The position numbers were made by a program, and so were the translations under genes. The notes beneath the pieces were generated by a model, which was given only the letters and a program-made list of their open reading frames with translations, had not been told where the DNA came from and searched no databases. Shown piece after piece: positions 8,231 through 16,680 of a DNA stretch of 64,000 nt. The DNA comes from Hymenobacter canadensis (GTDB taxonomy: Bacteria > Bacteroidota > Bacteroidia > Cytophagales > Hymenobacteraceae): positions 3,658,001 to 3,722,000 of the forward strand of contig NZ_CP114767.1 of NCBI RefSeq assembly GCF_027359925.1, read 5' to 3'. Within the stretch, counting starts at the first letter, position 1. Every line of letters begins with the position of its first letter.

Positions 8231-9502
8231 TTAGGCTACCGTCGGCTGGTGTTCCAGATCAAACAGGTCGGTAAGCACGTCAATCAGCTGGTCGGCCTCG
8301 CCGCGCTTGCAGGCGGCTTTGAGATGGATGACGGGCTGCTTGAGGATCTTCTGCATCAGCGACTTCGTGACTTCGTCCATGCGGCGTGCTTCCTCAGGGC
8401 TCATCTTCTTCTGGAAGCGGTCCATCTCTTCCTGCCGGATCTGCTCCAGCGCGTTTTTCAGCTTCTGAATGGTCGGCGACACCATCATTTCCTTGCTCCA
8501 GTCGTTGAGGCCGGCAATGCTTTCGGCAATGATGGCGCGCACGTGCGGCACGGCGGCCAGGCGGCGCTCCAGCGCGGCCGAGGCCTTACTCTGGATGGCG
8601 TCGATGTTGTAGACGAGCACGCCCGGCACGGTTTCCACCTCGGCCTCAATGCTGCGCGGCACCGACAGGTCGATGAAGAACTTGTAGCTGAGCACGTCGA
8701 GGTGCTGCACCATCTCGCGGGTGAAGAAGGGCGTGGCTGCCGCAATCGACGACACGATGATGTCGGCTTCCTTCATGCCCTGCACCAAGTTCTCGAAGTC
8801 CAGTACCTTCAGGCCGCATTCTTCGGCCAGCGTTTCGGCCTTGGAGCGGGTGCGGTTGCAGATGGTCACGTCCTGAAACTGCTTGCTGTCGCCGAAGTGG
8901 CGGCACACATCCGCCCCGATTTCGCCCAGGCCTACCACCAGCACGCGCGGGTTGGCGACGTCGGCGGTCAGCTCCTCTACCAGCTCCAGAGCGGCGTAGG
9001 AGGTGGAAGCAGCGCCGTCGCGGAAGCTGGTTTCCTGCTGTACGCGCTTGTTGGTGAAGAACACGGTGTGCAGCAGGCGGTGCAGAAACGGACCGGCAGC
9101 GTCTTCGTCGGCGGCCCACTGGTAGGCCTGCTTCACTTGGTTGCTGATCTGCAGGTCGCCAACTACCTGAGCATCGAGGCCCATAGCTACCTCAAACAGG
9201 TGCTGCACCGCCGTATCGGCATCGGTGAGCAGGTCGAAGTAAGGCGTGTAGCTGTCGGCGTCGGCCAGGCCCTTGAGCTTGCCCAGCGCCGTGATGATGG
9301 CGGTGCTGTAGTCGAGGTCAGAGGAGTAGTAGACTTCCGTGCGGTTGCAGGTGCTGAGCACGAGTAGGTCGGTAAGACCCAGTTCGTGGTGCAGCGTGTG
9401 CAGAAAGCGGCGGCAGGCGGCTTCGTCCAGTGCAATAAGCTCCCGGATTTGCAGGGGGGCTTTTTTGAACGAAAGACTGACTGCCTTGAAAGGATGGGAC
9501 AT
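8231..9502 (-). CDS. hemA: Glutamyl-tRNA reductase
   Basis: 423 residues. Catalyses NADPH-dependent reduction of Glu-tRNA(Glu) to glutamate-1-semialdehyde, the first committed step of C5 tetrapyrrole synthesis in the cytoplasm. The catalytic Cys52 lies in STCNRTEVYYSS, which is diagnostic. The NADPH Rossmann motif is VLVVGLGEIGADVCRHF, and the C-terminal dimerisation helix is charged. Length is normal for the family. No other hem genes are nearby. Divergent from the histidine kinase; a candidate promoter lies just upstream. Confidence 0.96.
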   Translation of the reverse strand: MSHPFKAVSLSFKKAPLQIRELIALDEAACRRFLHTLHHELGLTDLLVLSTCNRTEVYYSSDLDYSTAIITALGKLKGLADADSYTPYFDLLTDADTAVQHLFEVAMGLDAQVVGDLQISNQVKQAYQWAADEDAAGPFLHRLLHTVFFTNKRVQQETSFRDGAASTSYAALELVEELTADVANPRVLVVGLGEIGADVCRHFGDSKQFQDVTICNRTRSKAETLAEECGLKVLDFENLVQGMKEADIIVSSIAAATPFFTREMVQHLDVLSYKFFIDLSVPRSIEAEVETVPGVLVYNIDAIQSKASAALERRLAAVPHVRAIIAESIAGLNDWSKEMMVSPTIQKLKNALEQIRQEEMDRFQKKMSPEEARRMDEVTKSLMQKILKQPVIHLKAACKRGEADQLIDVLTDLFDLEHQPTVA

Positions 9503-9812
9503 AGCGGGTGGCTACTGCAATTGCAGAAGGCAAAATTACGGCACAAATTGGTACCGTGAAAACAGCCAGCAACCTATCCTGGTTCGAGAAAGGTTGAAAT
9601 TGCGTTTTAGGGCTTTAAAGCGTCTTTTTGAATCGATAAAGTGACAAAAATCAGCTGATGGGTAGTCCGCTAGGCGGCCTTTGTCGTAACGGCAGCGCCC
9701 GGCGGCGCGTTGTACCTTCGTTCCGCCCGGCGGGCTTCGGGGCAAACCGGGGCCGGCGCCGCGCCCGGCAGCCTGCTGCTGCCGGGTTTCTCACCAGCGT
9801 TTTCTTCGTGCT
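9503..9812. other. Divergent intergenic region hemA / histidine kinase
   Basis: 310 bp without a credible gene. The hemA side (to about 9660) is AT-rich and holds the candidate promoter. The kinase side (9670-9812) is GC-rich with short self-complementary stretches (CCCGGCGG / CCGCGCCCGG). A TACCTTCG near 9714 resembles a -7 box for the kinase. Confidence 0.5.
9531..9562 (-). promoter_or_regulatory. Candidate Bacteroidota-type promoter for hemA
   Basis: Read on the minus strand: TTTTC, 19-bp spacer, then TAATTTTG, close to the Bacteroidota consensus of a -33 TTTG and a -7 TAnnTTTG. The -7 box ends 28 nt before the hemA ATG. Pattern match only. Confidence 0.4.
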
Positions 9813-10994
9813 TTGATAGCCATCTACGACCAAAAATCCCGCATCAAACTGCTTATTGTGGCGGTGGCGCTACTCATTGCGGCCGCTACCGTCATCTATA
9901 CCAACATCCTGGTGCAGCGCGTGTCGGAGCGGGAGCAGCAGCAGATTGCACTCTACGCCAAGGCCCAGCGCTTTATCATCAACTCGGAGGTCGACTCGAA
10001 TACCAACTTCGTATTCGAGGAAATCATCAACGCCAACACCACCATCCCCATCATCCTCACCGACGACGAGGGCAATATCGTGGATGCCAAGAACGTGACC
10101 GTGCCCAAGAGCCGGTCGGAGAAGGCCTCCATTGCGTATCTGCGGCGCGAAATAACGGTGATGGAGCAGCAGCACCGGCCCATCGTGATTGAGCTGGGTG
10201 CCGGCCTGCGCAACCGCATCTATTATAAAGATTCAGTGCTGCTGGCACAATTGCGAACGTATCCGCTGGTGCAGCTGGCCGTGATTGCCTGCCTGGGCGT
10301 TATTGCCTACTTCGCATTCAGCTATTCGCGCCGCTCCGAGCAGAACCGCGTGTGGGTGGGCCTGGCCAAGGAAACCGCGCACCAGTTGGGCACGCCCCTG
10401 AGCAGCCTGATGGCCTGGCAGAGCTATCTGAGCGAGAGTGAGCGGTTCAAGGATGAGCCCATTGTGGAGGAACTGAGCAAGGACATCCGGCGGCTGCAGA
10501 TTATCACGGAGCGGTTCAGCAACATCGGCTCGGTGCCGGTGCTCAAGCCCGAAAACATCCTGCGCACCACCCAGAACGCCATTTCCTACCTGCAGAGCCG
10601 CGTCTCGAAGAAGGTGACGTTCGAAATCAAGACCGACCTGCCCACCGATACGCCAGCGCTGGTGAACGTGCCGCTCTTCGACTGGGTGATTGAGAACATC
10701 TGCAAAAACGCCGTGGATGCTATGGACGGCCGCGGCAGCATCACGCTGCACCTGCGCCGCCCCGTCCGCGACAAAACCGGCATTGCCATCGACATCACCG
10801 ACACCGGCAAGGGCATCCCAAAAAGCAAAATCGACAACGTGTTTCTGCCGGGCTACACCACTAAAAAGCGCGGCTGGGGCCTGGGCCTGGCCCTGGCCAA
10901 ACGCATCATCGAGAACTACCACCAGGGCCGCCTCTTCGTGAAATGGAGCGAAGTCGGGCGCGGCACTACGTTCCGGGTGGTGCTGAAAGGATGA
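9813..10994 (+). CDS. Membrane-bound sensor histidine kinase (orphan)
   Basis: 393 residues. TM1 about 11-30, an extracytoplasmic sensor region of about 115 residues with no recognised fold, and TM2 about 148-168. Phospho-acceptor His190 is in AKETAHQLGTPLSSL, an H-box variant of the E-x-A-H-Q-L-G-T-P kind. The ATPase domain shows N-box ENICKNAVDAM, G1 DTGKGIP and G2 GWGLGLALAK. The only start compatible with the N-terminus is TTG at 9813; there is no ATG upstream in frame. No response regulator is encoded in the window, so its partner is elsewhere. Confidence 0.88.
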   Translation: MIAIYDQKSRIKLLIVAVALLIAAATVIYTNILVQRVSEREQQQIALYAKAQRFIINSEVDSNTNFVFEEIINANTTIPIILTDDEGNIVDAKNVTVPKSRSEKASIAYLRREITVMEQQHRPIVIELGAGLRNRIYYKDSVLLAQLRTYPLVQLAVIACLGVIAYFAFSYSRRSEQNRVWVGLAKETAHQLGTPLSSLMAWQSYLSESERFKDEPIVEELSKDIRRLQIITERFSNIGSVPVLKPENILRTTQNAISYLQSRVSKKVTFEIKTDLPTDTPALVNVPLFDWVIENICKNAVDAMDGRGSITLHLRRPVRDKTGIAIDITDTGKGIPKSKIDNVFLPGYTTKKRGWGLGLALAKRIIENYHQGRLFVKWSEVGRGTTFRVVLKG

Positions 10995-11028
10995 TTTATT
11001 GCGCCGTTGGTGTAAGCTGGAAAAGTAG

Positions 11029-12201
11029 CTAGCGTGCGGCCGGAGAGCCTGTAGTAGCGGTAGGCTGCGGGGTCAGTGGGTCTTTGCCGGCCTTGCCGCG
11101 GTTGGTTAGCTCCACGTAGCTGTTGCCCTGCACGGGCTTACCATTGTGCGTGCCCTCTACCCGGCACATGCCTTCCCAATAGCGCATCTTGATGCCCGCA
11201 AACAACTTGAGCGTTAGCTCCTGATCGGGGACGAGGGGCGTGATGGTGAGGTCGTATTGCTGGCTGGGGATGCGCAGGCGCCATTTGCTGGGGTAGCGCA
11301 GCTTGGAGTGCGGGCTGGTCCAGTATTCGAGCACCTCCAGCTGGAAGTCCTTGGCTTCCAGGTCTACGGCCTGGCCCGGCTGGGGGCCGTTGTAGGTGCC
11401 GCCGTTTACTACTTTGCTGGAGTTGCGGTCGAACAACTGGTAGGTCATGATTTCGTGGCGCGTCACGTTGCCCGGCGCGGATGCCGTACCAGCCACGGCG
11501 GCGGCGGGCTCATCGAGCTGCAGCGAAAACCAGTCCCAGCCGATGCCTTTGTTGGTGACGGAGTTGCAGTTCCACTGCCGGTCGTACCACAGGTCGCCGG
11601 TTACTTCGTGCACTTTGCCGTCTACCTCAATGGTGCCGGTGGTGGCCAGGCGCGGGTAACTGTAGTAGCCGGCCTTGGCCACGTCGCCGTAGTTTTCGTA
11701 GCCGGTGCCGCTGTGCAGCAGCACGGGCTTCTGCGGCTTGGTGCTCAGGTTGATGGCGTAGCCTTTGTGGCTGGCCATACGGCCCTGCAGCTGGTACTCG
11801 CCAGTGACGCCGGCCAGGGTCCAGCGCTGGTCGTCCTTTTGCATCTGCAGGCTGACGGGCAGCGCCGAATCGAGTAGCTTGGGCAGGCGTTCCACTTTGT
11901 AGTCGTAGCGGAACTGCTTGGTTTGCGGGTCGGTAACGGCGAAGTTCACCATCTGCCAGTCTTTCTTGCCGGTGATGTTGAAGTGGAAGAACACATATTC
12001 CACGCCGAACTGCTCGCCGGTTTTCACGTCGCGCAGGTGGCCCGTGAAGTACCACCACTCCAGCGAATTCTGCTTGTGCACGGCTTCCTCCTGCGGCAGT
12101 TGGGCCCGCTCCGTGAATACGTCGTACTTATTGGTGGGCTTCAGGGCGCAGCCCGAGGTGGCAAAAACCAGAAATAAGGCGGCAAGCAACAGATTCTTCA
12201 T
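11029..12201 (-). CDS. Lipoprotein with CrtC/AttH-type lipocalin-like domain
   Basis: 390 residues. Lipoprotein signal with lipobox ATSGC near residue 18. The body matches the hydroxyneurosporene-synthase/AttH lipocalin-like fold: SLEWWYFTGHLRD near the start, EYVFFHFNITGKKDW, GDLWYDRQWN in the middle, and WGxx-type aromatic clusters. Members include carotenoid hydratases but most are of unknown substrate. No carotenoid genes surround it, so I do not assign an enzymatic reaction. The C-terminus is a Thr/Ala-rich tail. Converges with the histidine kinase. Confidence 0.78.
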   Translation of the reverse strand: MKNLLLAALFLVFATSGCALKPTNKYDVFTERAQLPQEEAVHKQNSLEWWYFTGHLRDVKTGEQFGVEYVFFHFNITGKKDWQMVNFAVTDPQTKQFRYDYKVERLPKLLDSALPVSLQMQKDDQRWTLAGVTGEYQLQGRMASHKGYAINLSTKPQKPVLLHSGTGYENYGDVAKAGYYSYPRLATTGTIEVDGKVHEVTGDLWYDRQWNCNSVTNKGIGWDWFSLQLDEPAAAVAGTASAPGNVTRHEIMTYQLFDRNSSKVVNGGTYNGPQPGQAVDLEAKDFQLEVLEYWTSPHSKLRYPSKWRLRIPSQQYDLTITPLVPDQELTLKLFAGIKMRYWEGMCRVEGTHNGKPVQGNSYVELTNRGKAGKDPLTPQPTATTGSPAAR

Positions 12202-12242
12202 ACCCCGGAATAAGGATTTTGGGGGCAGAAAGGTTTAGGCGG

Positions 12243-13001
12243 CTACTGCCGAAAAGGCGCGCGCACCCGATTCCAGAGGCTACGTGGGTGCCAGGGTTTA
12301 GCATAGTAACTGCGCGTTACCACTATTTCCCCCAGAGTTTGGGTAGCCATTTTCAATTCAATTGGTAATGCCAGCTGTTGGAGCTCATCCCAGCGGATAG
12401 CCTGATTTTGGTAGCCGATGTAGGAAATGCTCAACGTAGTAGATGGAGTGGGGAAATGGGACTGCGAGAGGCGCAATTCAAACGTGCCATCGGTATTCGT
12501 TGACGTACCGATACGTGTGTCCTGTATGAGGATCGTGACACCAGGCAGGCCTTCGCCGGTGCTGGCATCTGTGACCCGGCCGCGCACTACCTGGCTGCTG
12601 CTATCGGCAGGCACTTGAGGCTGCGGATGGCGGATAAGCTTGCGCTGGTCCTGGGTCAGGAAATCGGTGTACACGGGAGCCGTAGGCTGCTGCCCGGCGC
12701 TTTGCTCCGCTGCCAATTCCCGCAACCCCAGCACGGCGGCCGCTGCGGCCAGCCAGGTGCGCCAGCGCGGCGCCGGCTCGGCCAGCGGCCGCAATACCCG
12801 CTGGAGCTGGTCTTCGCGGAAACGGCCGCAGGGGGCGGCGGTGCGATGCAGCAGCGCCACTACCTCGGCGTCGCTGAAGGTGGTGAAGTCGATGACGACT
12901 TTGGCGCAGGCGGCGCAGTGGCGGCCCTGGGCGGCGGGCGTCATGGCGGCCCAGCTTTCGGAGCAGGGCTGCGGAACGGAGAGGCTAAGCGGCTGTGGCA
13001 T
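12243..13001 (-). CDS. Cys-motif protein with carboxypeptidase-regulatory domain (paralogue 1 of 3)
   Basis: 252 residues from the ATG at 13001, chosen because the two neighbours begin the same way; a longer in-frame start at 13055 adds 18 unrelated residues. Order: N-terminal motif VPQPCSESWAAMTP, GRHCAACAKVVIDF, CGRF (residues 8-60); a hydrophobic segment WLAAAAAVLGL; a linker; then a beta-sandwich carboxypeptidase-regulatory domain (VVRGRVTDASTGEGLPGVTI ... IGTSTNTDGTFEL) and a Ser/Tyr/Arg-rich tail. The motif recurs in many Bacteroidota proteins but has no known function that I can name. Upstream member of the - strand trio order 14711 to 12243 is the 13977 gene; this is the last. Confidence 0.75.
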   Translation of the reverse strand: MPQPLSLSVPQPCSESWAAMTPAAQGRHCAACAKVVIDFTTFSDAEVVALLHRTAAPCGRFREDQLQRVLRPLAEPAPRWRTWLAAAAAVLGLRELAAEQSAGQQPTAPVYTDFLTQDQRKLIRHPQPQVPADSSSQVVRGRVTDASTGEGLPGVTILIQDTRIGTSTNTDGTFELRLSQSHFPTPSTTLSISYIGYQNQAIRWDELQQLALPIELKMATQTLGEIVVTRSYYAKPWHPRSLWNRVRAPFRQ

Positions 13002-13100
13002 GGCAGGTAGCAGAAGAGTTGTGCCTCTGATGCCGCCCGCCGCCCGATTCCACAAACTGCGCCTGAAAATTTTTGCCCAAGTAGCGCGGTGCCGGGTGTC

Positions 13101-13208
13101 TGTGGCACGGACTTCAGTCCGTAGCCCAAATGCGCTGCGCCAGTCGGCTCGTTCATATTGCGCGGGTAGGCCGGTGCAGTCGGGCTACGGACTGAAGTCC
13201 GTGCCACA
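13101..13208. repeat. REP pair (BIME-like), copy 1
   Basis: Two 27-bp arms (13101-13127 and 13182-13208) are perfect reverse complements. Each arm is itself a near-palindrome around ACGGACTTCAGTCCGT (7-bp stem, 2-nt loop), the structure expected of a REP unit. The 54-bp centre shares TTGCGCGG and CCGGTGCAG with copy 2 at 22897 in the opposite orientation. It lies between paralogues 1 and 2. Confidence 0.9.
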
Positions 13209-13213
13209 GCAGG

Positions 13214-13918
13214 CTACTTCAGCGGGGGCTTCTGGGGCGGGTCGTGCTGCGCAATTTTACCCATGATCTGCCCGCGGCCCTCCCGGGACTTCAGGCGCAC
13301 CGTAAGCGGCGCGGGCGCCGGCAACACGGCCACGGATACCTGCTGCGTCACGAACACGAATGGGCTGCCCTGCACACGCAGCTTTACGGTGCCGTTCTGC
13401 ACGGCCGCCCATTTCTGCTGCATCACGAAGCTGAAATTGCCTTGCTCGTCGGTGGTAGCGCCGTAGGGCGTGTCGCCGATGAAGATTTCGGCGCCGGGCA
13501 CGCCCAGGCCAGTGGAGTCGTCGAGGACGCGGCCACGCACGTTCACCTGGCCGTTGGGGGCGTCGGCCAGAGCGTCAGTCTGGGAGGTGGGAGTGGGGCC
13601 GGCCGTGGCGGCCGGGGCCGTGGTCTGGCAGGAGCTAACCAGCGGCTTGAAGCTGAGCAGCGCCAGCGACGTGAGCACCCAGCGGCGCCAGCGCGGAGCG
13701 GCCGGCGCCAGCACGGCCGGCGGCGCAAACTGCCCGGCCCGAAAAAAGCCGCAGACGGCGCCCGCCGCCGGCCTCGCCAGCCAAGCCGTGACCTCGCCTT
13801 CGGTCATGCGCGAGAAATCCACGACTTCGTGCTGGCAGCTGCCGCAGTGGCGGCCGTCGGCGGTGGGCGTCATGTCGGCCCAGGCTTTAGGGCAGGGGCT
13901 CGGAACGGAGAAGGCCAT
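13214..13918 (-). CDS. Cys-motif protein with carboxypeptidase-regulatory domain (paralogue 2 of 3)
   Basis: 234 residues. N-terminal motif VPSPCPKAWADMTP, GRHCGSCQHEVVDF, VCGFF (residues 5-60). Then PRWRRWVLTSLALL followed by LVSSC, which fits a lipobox (cleavage before the Cys near residue 86), and a Thr/Ala-rich linker. A carboxypeptidase-regulatory-like sandwich follows (VNVRGRVLDDSTGLGVPGAEIFIGD ... DEQGNFSF shown as separate parts). If LspA acted at the internal lipobox, the Cys-motif domain would be released. REP copy 1 starts 6 bp after the stop. Confidence 0.72.
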   Translation of the reverse strand: MAFSVPSPCPKAWADMTPTADGRHCGSCQHEVVDFSRMTEGEVTAWLARPAAGAVCGFFRAGQFAPPAVLAPAAPRWRRWVLTSLALLSFKPLVSSCQTTAPAATAGPTPTSQTDALADAPNGQVNVRGRVLDDSTGLGVPGAEIFIGDTPYGATTDEQGNFSFVMQQKWAAVQNGTVKLRVQGSPFVFVTQQVSVAVLPAPAPLTVRLKSREGRGQIMGKIAQHDPPQKPPLK

Positions 13919-13976
13919 AGTGGAAGAGGGAAAAATGTGGAGTGACTGAAACCAGAAACGAACCGAATTCAGGCGG

Positions 13977-14711
13977 CTATTCTGTGGCCTCGTTCTTGGT
14001 CACAGGGGCGGTGAAGCTGCTTGTAATGAGGTGAGGCGGCGGTGGCGGCGGCATCACATACCGCATAACTACCGGTGAGTAGCATTCGTCAGACGCCAGC
14101 TCTGCCTGACCTATAATCATGCCTGGGTTGCGCAGCGAAACCACAGAGCCGGTGGTATTGTCGGCCGGAAAATATTTTGGTAGGTAGGAGCCCTCCAACT
14201 CCTGGCTTTCAGCCGGCATCTTCCCGTTTTCGATGGCCGCCACCAGCCGCGTGCCCAGCAGATGCAGCGGCAGCCGCAGCTGAAACGAGCCATCGGCGGC
14301 GGTGTGGGTGAGGAAGGTGGTATCCTGCTCACTGATAACCAGCGCCTGCGCCAGTGGCCGGCCGGTACTGTTATCCACCACGGTGCCGCGCATCAGGAAG
14401 TGGCGGGTTGCGTCCACCGGCGTATTGGCGGCCTGCGGTGCAACGACGAAGGGCTCGGTTTTGCAGCTACTAAGGGCTGCCAGGGCGGCGGCCAGCCACG
14501 GCGCCCACACCGGGGCCTGGCCCACATGGGTGGCCTGAAACCGCCCGCACGCCTCTGGGTGGCGCTGCAGATACTGCTGCACCTCGGCCGCTGAAAAGGC
14601 GCTGAAATCGACCACTATCTTGTTGCAGGCGCCGCAGTGGCGGCCGCCGGGAGCGGGCGTCATATCGGCCCAGGAAGCCGGGCAGGGCTGCGGAATAGAA
14701 ACGGTAGCCAT
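13977..14711 (-). CDS. Cys-motif protein with carboxypeptidase-regulatory domain (paralogue 3 of 3)
   Basis: 244 residues. N-terminal motif IPQPCPASWADMTP, GRHCGACNKIVVDF, ACGRF (residues 6-58). Then WAPWLAAALAALSSC, which again ends in a lipobox-like LSSC near residue 83, a linker and a carboxypeptidase-regulatory sandwich (LMRGTVVDNSTGRPLAQALV ... HTAADGSFQLRLPL). The C-terminus has a Pro run (PPPPPPH). It is the first gene of the trio in transcription order, 58 bp from the second, and diverges from the APC permease. Confidence 0.72.
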   Translation of the reverse strand: MATVSIPQPCPASWADMTPAPGGRHCGACNKIVVDFSAFSAAEVQQYLQRHPEACGRFQATHVGQAPVWAPWLAAALAALSSCKTEPFVVAPQAANTPVDATRHFLMRGTVVDNSTGRPLAQALVISEQDTTFLTHTAADGSFQLRLPLHLLGTRLVAAIENGKMPAESQELEGSYLPKYFPADNTTGSVVSLRNPGMIIGQAELASDECYSPVVMRYVMPPPPPPHLITSSFTAPVTKNEATE

Positions 14712-14771
14712 AGCCGGAAGATAGGAAGATGACGCGCATCAAAGCAGCCTAGCCGCATTATTCTGTATCTT

Positions 14772-16553
14772 TTGCCCCTCTTACCTCGCTCCACTGCTTT
14801 GTCTAATCCGCTACCTCCCTCACGTCTCAGCGGCCTGTTCCGCCGCAAAAGCCTCACCGACATCCTGCACAACCCGCCTGCCGACGCCGAAAGCCACGGC
14901 GGGGGCGGGGGCCTGGCGCGCCACCTCACCGTCCGCGACCTGACGGCACTGGGCATTGCGGCCGTCATCGGGGCTGGTATTTTCAGCACCATCGGCAATG
15001 CCTCGCACGACGGCGGGCCGGCCGTTTCGCTGCTGTTTGTATTTACGGCCATTGCCTGCGCGTTTTCGGCGCTGTGCTACGCACAGTTTGCCGCCACCAT
15101 CCCGGTCAGCGGCTCGGCCTACACCTACGCCTATGCCTCGTTTGGCGAGCTGGTGGCCTGGATCATCGGCTGGGCGCTCATCATGGAATATGCCGTCGGC
15201 AACATTGTGGTGGCTATTTCTTGGTCGGACTACTTCACTGGCCTGCTCTCGGGCGTGGGCTGGGACATGCCTATCTGGCTCACAATGGGCATGCAAAGCG
15301 CCCATAAGCACTACAACGAAGTGCTGGAGCTGATGCAGGCCGGCAAGCCCCTCGCCGACGCCACCGCCACGCAGCTGGAAGGCTACAAGGCCTGGAACTC
15401 GGCGCCCACCATCTTCGGCGACCTGAAGCTGGTAATTGACCTGCCCGCCGGCCTCATCACGCTGCTCATCACAGCCGTGGTGTACATCGGCATCAAGGAA
15501 TCCAAGAACGCCTCCAACCTGCTGGTGCTGCTCAAGCTGATTGTGGTAGCCACGGTTATTGCGGTGGGCGTGTTCTATGTGAACCCCGACAACTGGACCC
15601 CATTTGCGCCCAACGGCGTGGGTGGCGTGCTCAAAGGCGTGTCAGCGGTGTTCTTCGCCTACATCGGCTTCGATGCCATCAGCACCACCGCCGAGGAGTG
15701 CAAAAACCCGCAGCGCGACCTGCCCCGGGCCATGATTTACGCCCTCATCATCTGCACCGTGCTCTACGTTATCATCACGCTGGTGCTCACTGGCATGGTG
15801 AGCTACACCGAGCTGGGCGTGGGCGACCCGCTGGCCTTCGTGTTTCAGAAAGTGGGCCTGAACTGGCTGGCGGGCGTGGTGGCCGTGTCGGCCATTTTTG
15901 CCATGGCCTCGGTGCTGCTGGTGTTCCAGATCGGGCAGCCCCGCATCTGGATGACCATGAGCCGCGACGGGCTGCTGCCGCCAGTGTTTGCCCGGGTGCA
16001 CCCGCGCTTCCACACGCCGTCGTTCAGCACCATCGTCACGGGCTTTTTTGTGGGCGTGCCGGCACTGCTGCTCAACATGGACCTCGTGATTGACCTGACC
16101 AGCATCGGGACGCTGTTTGCCTTCGCGCTGGTGTGCGGCGGCATCCTCGTGATTGATCCGCACGGCAAGTCCGATGCCCGCTTCAAGGTGCCCTACATCG
16201 ACGGGCAGTATCTGGTGCCGCTGGTGCTGCTGGTGGGAACCGTGCTGCTATTTGTGTACAATGGCGCTGGTATTGAGGAGTTCCGCAAGGCTCTGAGCAG
16301 TGGCTATGAGGAAGGCCGCCACTACATCCCGATGTTGGTATTTTTCGTGGCTAGCTTGCTGCTGGCGTGGTATTCGTTCCGCCGGCACCTCTCGTTGCTG
16401 CCTACTCTGGGTTTGCTCACCAACCTCTACCTGATGACTCAGCTCGGCATCAACAACTGGCTGCTGTTCTTCGGCTGGCTGATTATCGGCTTGGCTTTGT
16501 ACTTCAACTACGGCTACAAGCACAGCAAGCTGGGGCTGAAAAAGGCCGTTTAG
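14772..16553 (+). CDS. APC-superfamily amino-acid permease
   Basis: 593 residues with at least 12 hydrophobic segments. The first core helix carries LTALGIAAVIGAGIFSTIG, the unwound-helix substrate-binding signature of cationic-amino-acid-transporter-type APC members, and FFAYIGFDAISTTAEECKNP is the conserved TM6 region. It imports or exchanges amino acids across the inner membrane; the substrate is not evident. The start is unsure: TTG at 14772 or TTG at 14799; no in-frame ATG precedes the conserved region. TATCTTTT at 14766 resembles a -7 box and would favour the downstream start. Confidence 0.9.
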   Translation: MPLLPRSTALSNPLPPSRLSGLFRRKSLTDILHNPPADAESHGGGGGLARHLTVRDLTALGIAAVIGAGIFSTIGNASHDGGPAVSLLFVFTAIACAFSALCYAQFAATIPVSGSAYTYAYASFGELVAWIIGWALIMEYAVGNIVVAISWSDYFTGLLSGVGWDMPIWLTMGMQSAHKHYNEVLELMQAGKPLADATATQLEGYKAWNSAPTIFGDLKLVIDLPAGLITLLITAVVYIGIKESKNASNLLVLLKLIVVATVIAVGVFYVNPDNWTPFAPNGVGGVLKGVSAVFFAYIGFDAISTTAEECKNPQRDLPRAMIYALIICTVLYVIITLVLTGMVSYTELGVGDPLAFVFQKVGLNWLAGVVAVSAIFAMASVLLVFQIGQPRIWMTMSRDGLLPPVFARVHPRFHTPSFSTIVTGFFVGVPALLLNMDLVIDLTSIGTLFAFALVCGGILVIDPHGKSDARFKVPYIDGQYLVPLVLLVGTVLLFVYNGAGIEEFRKALSSGYEEGRHYIPMLVFFVASLLLAWYSFRRHLSLLPTLGLLTNLYLMTQLGINNWLLFFGWLIIGLALYFNYGYKHSKLGLKKAV

Positions 16554-16564
16554 CCAGCCATCAG

Positions 16565-16629
16565 AAACGCCCTGCGCCAACAGCAGATAGGCTGTGATGA
16601 CGGGCCTTTCCTTGCACCGCAGGGCGTTT
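16565..16629 (+). terminator. Long-loop hairpin after the permease
   Basis: 12-bp perfect arms AAACGCCCTGCG (16565-16576) and CGCAGGGCGTTT (16618-16629) with a 41-nt loop. There is no strong T-run beyond the arm, so terminator activity is likely but not certain. Confidence 0.5.
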
Positions 16630-16675
16630 ACCGCTATACTTGATGATGGGTAAAGCTAAACACGTTTACCGCTAT
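16625..16675 (+). promoter_or_regulatory. Duplicated 13-bp site upstream of the giant helicase gene
   Basis: CGTTTACCGCTAT occurs at 16625-16637 and again at 16663-16675, the second copy ending 5 nt before the ATG. Spaced direct repeats at this position could be an operator. A TATACTTG between them resembles a -7 element. Confidence 0.35.
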
Positions 16676-16680
16676 CTGCT

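Noticed and set aside
8171..9367. 398-residue + strand frame opposite hemA
   Set aside because: Shadow of hemA, which has its catalytic Cys and NADPH motif.
13002..13055. Longer start for Cys-motif paralogue 1
   Set aside because: The other two paralogues begin directly at the motif; the extra 18 residues have no counterpart.
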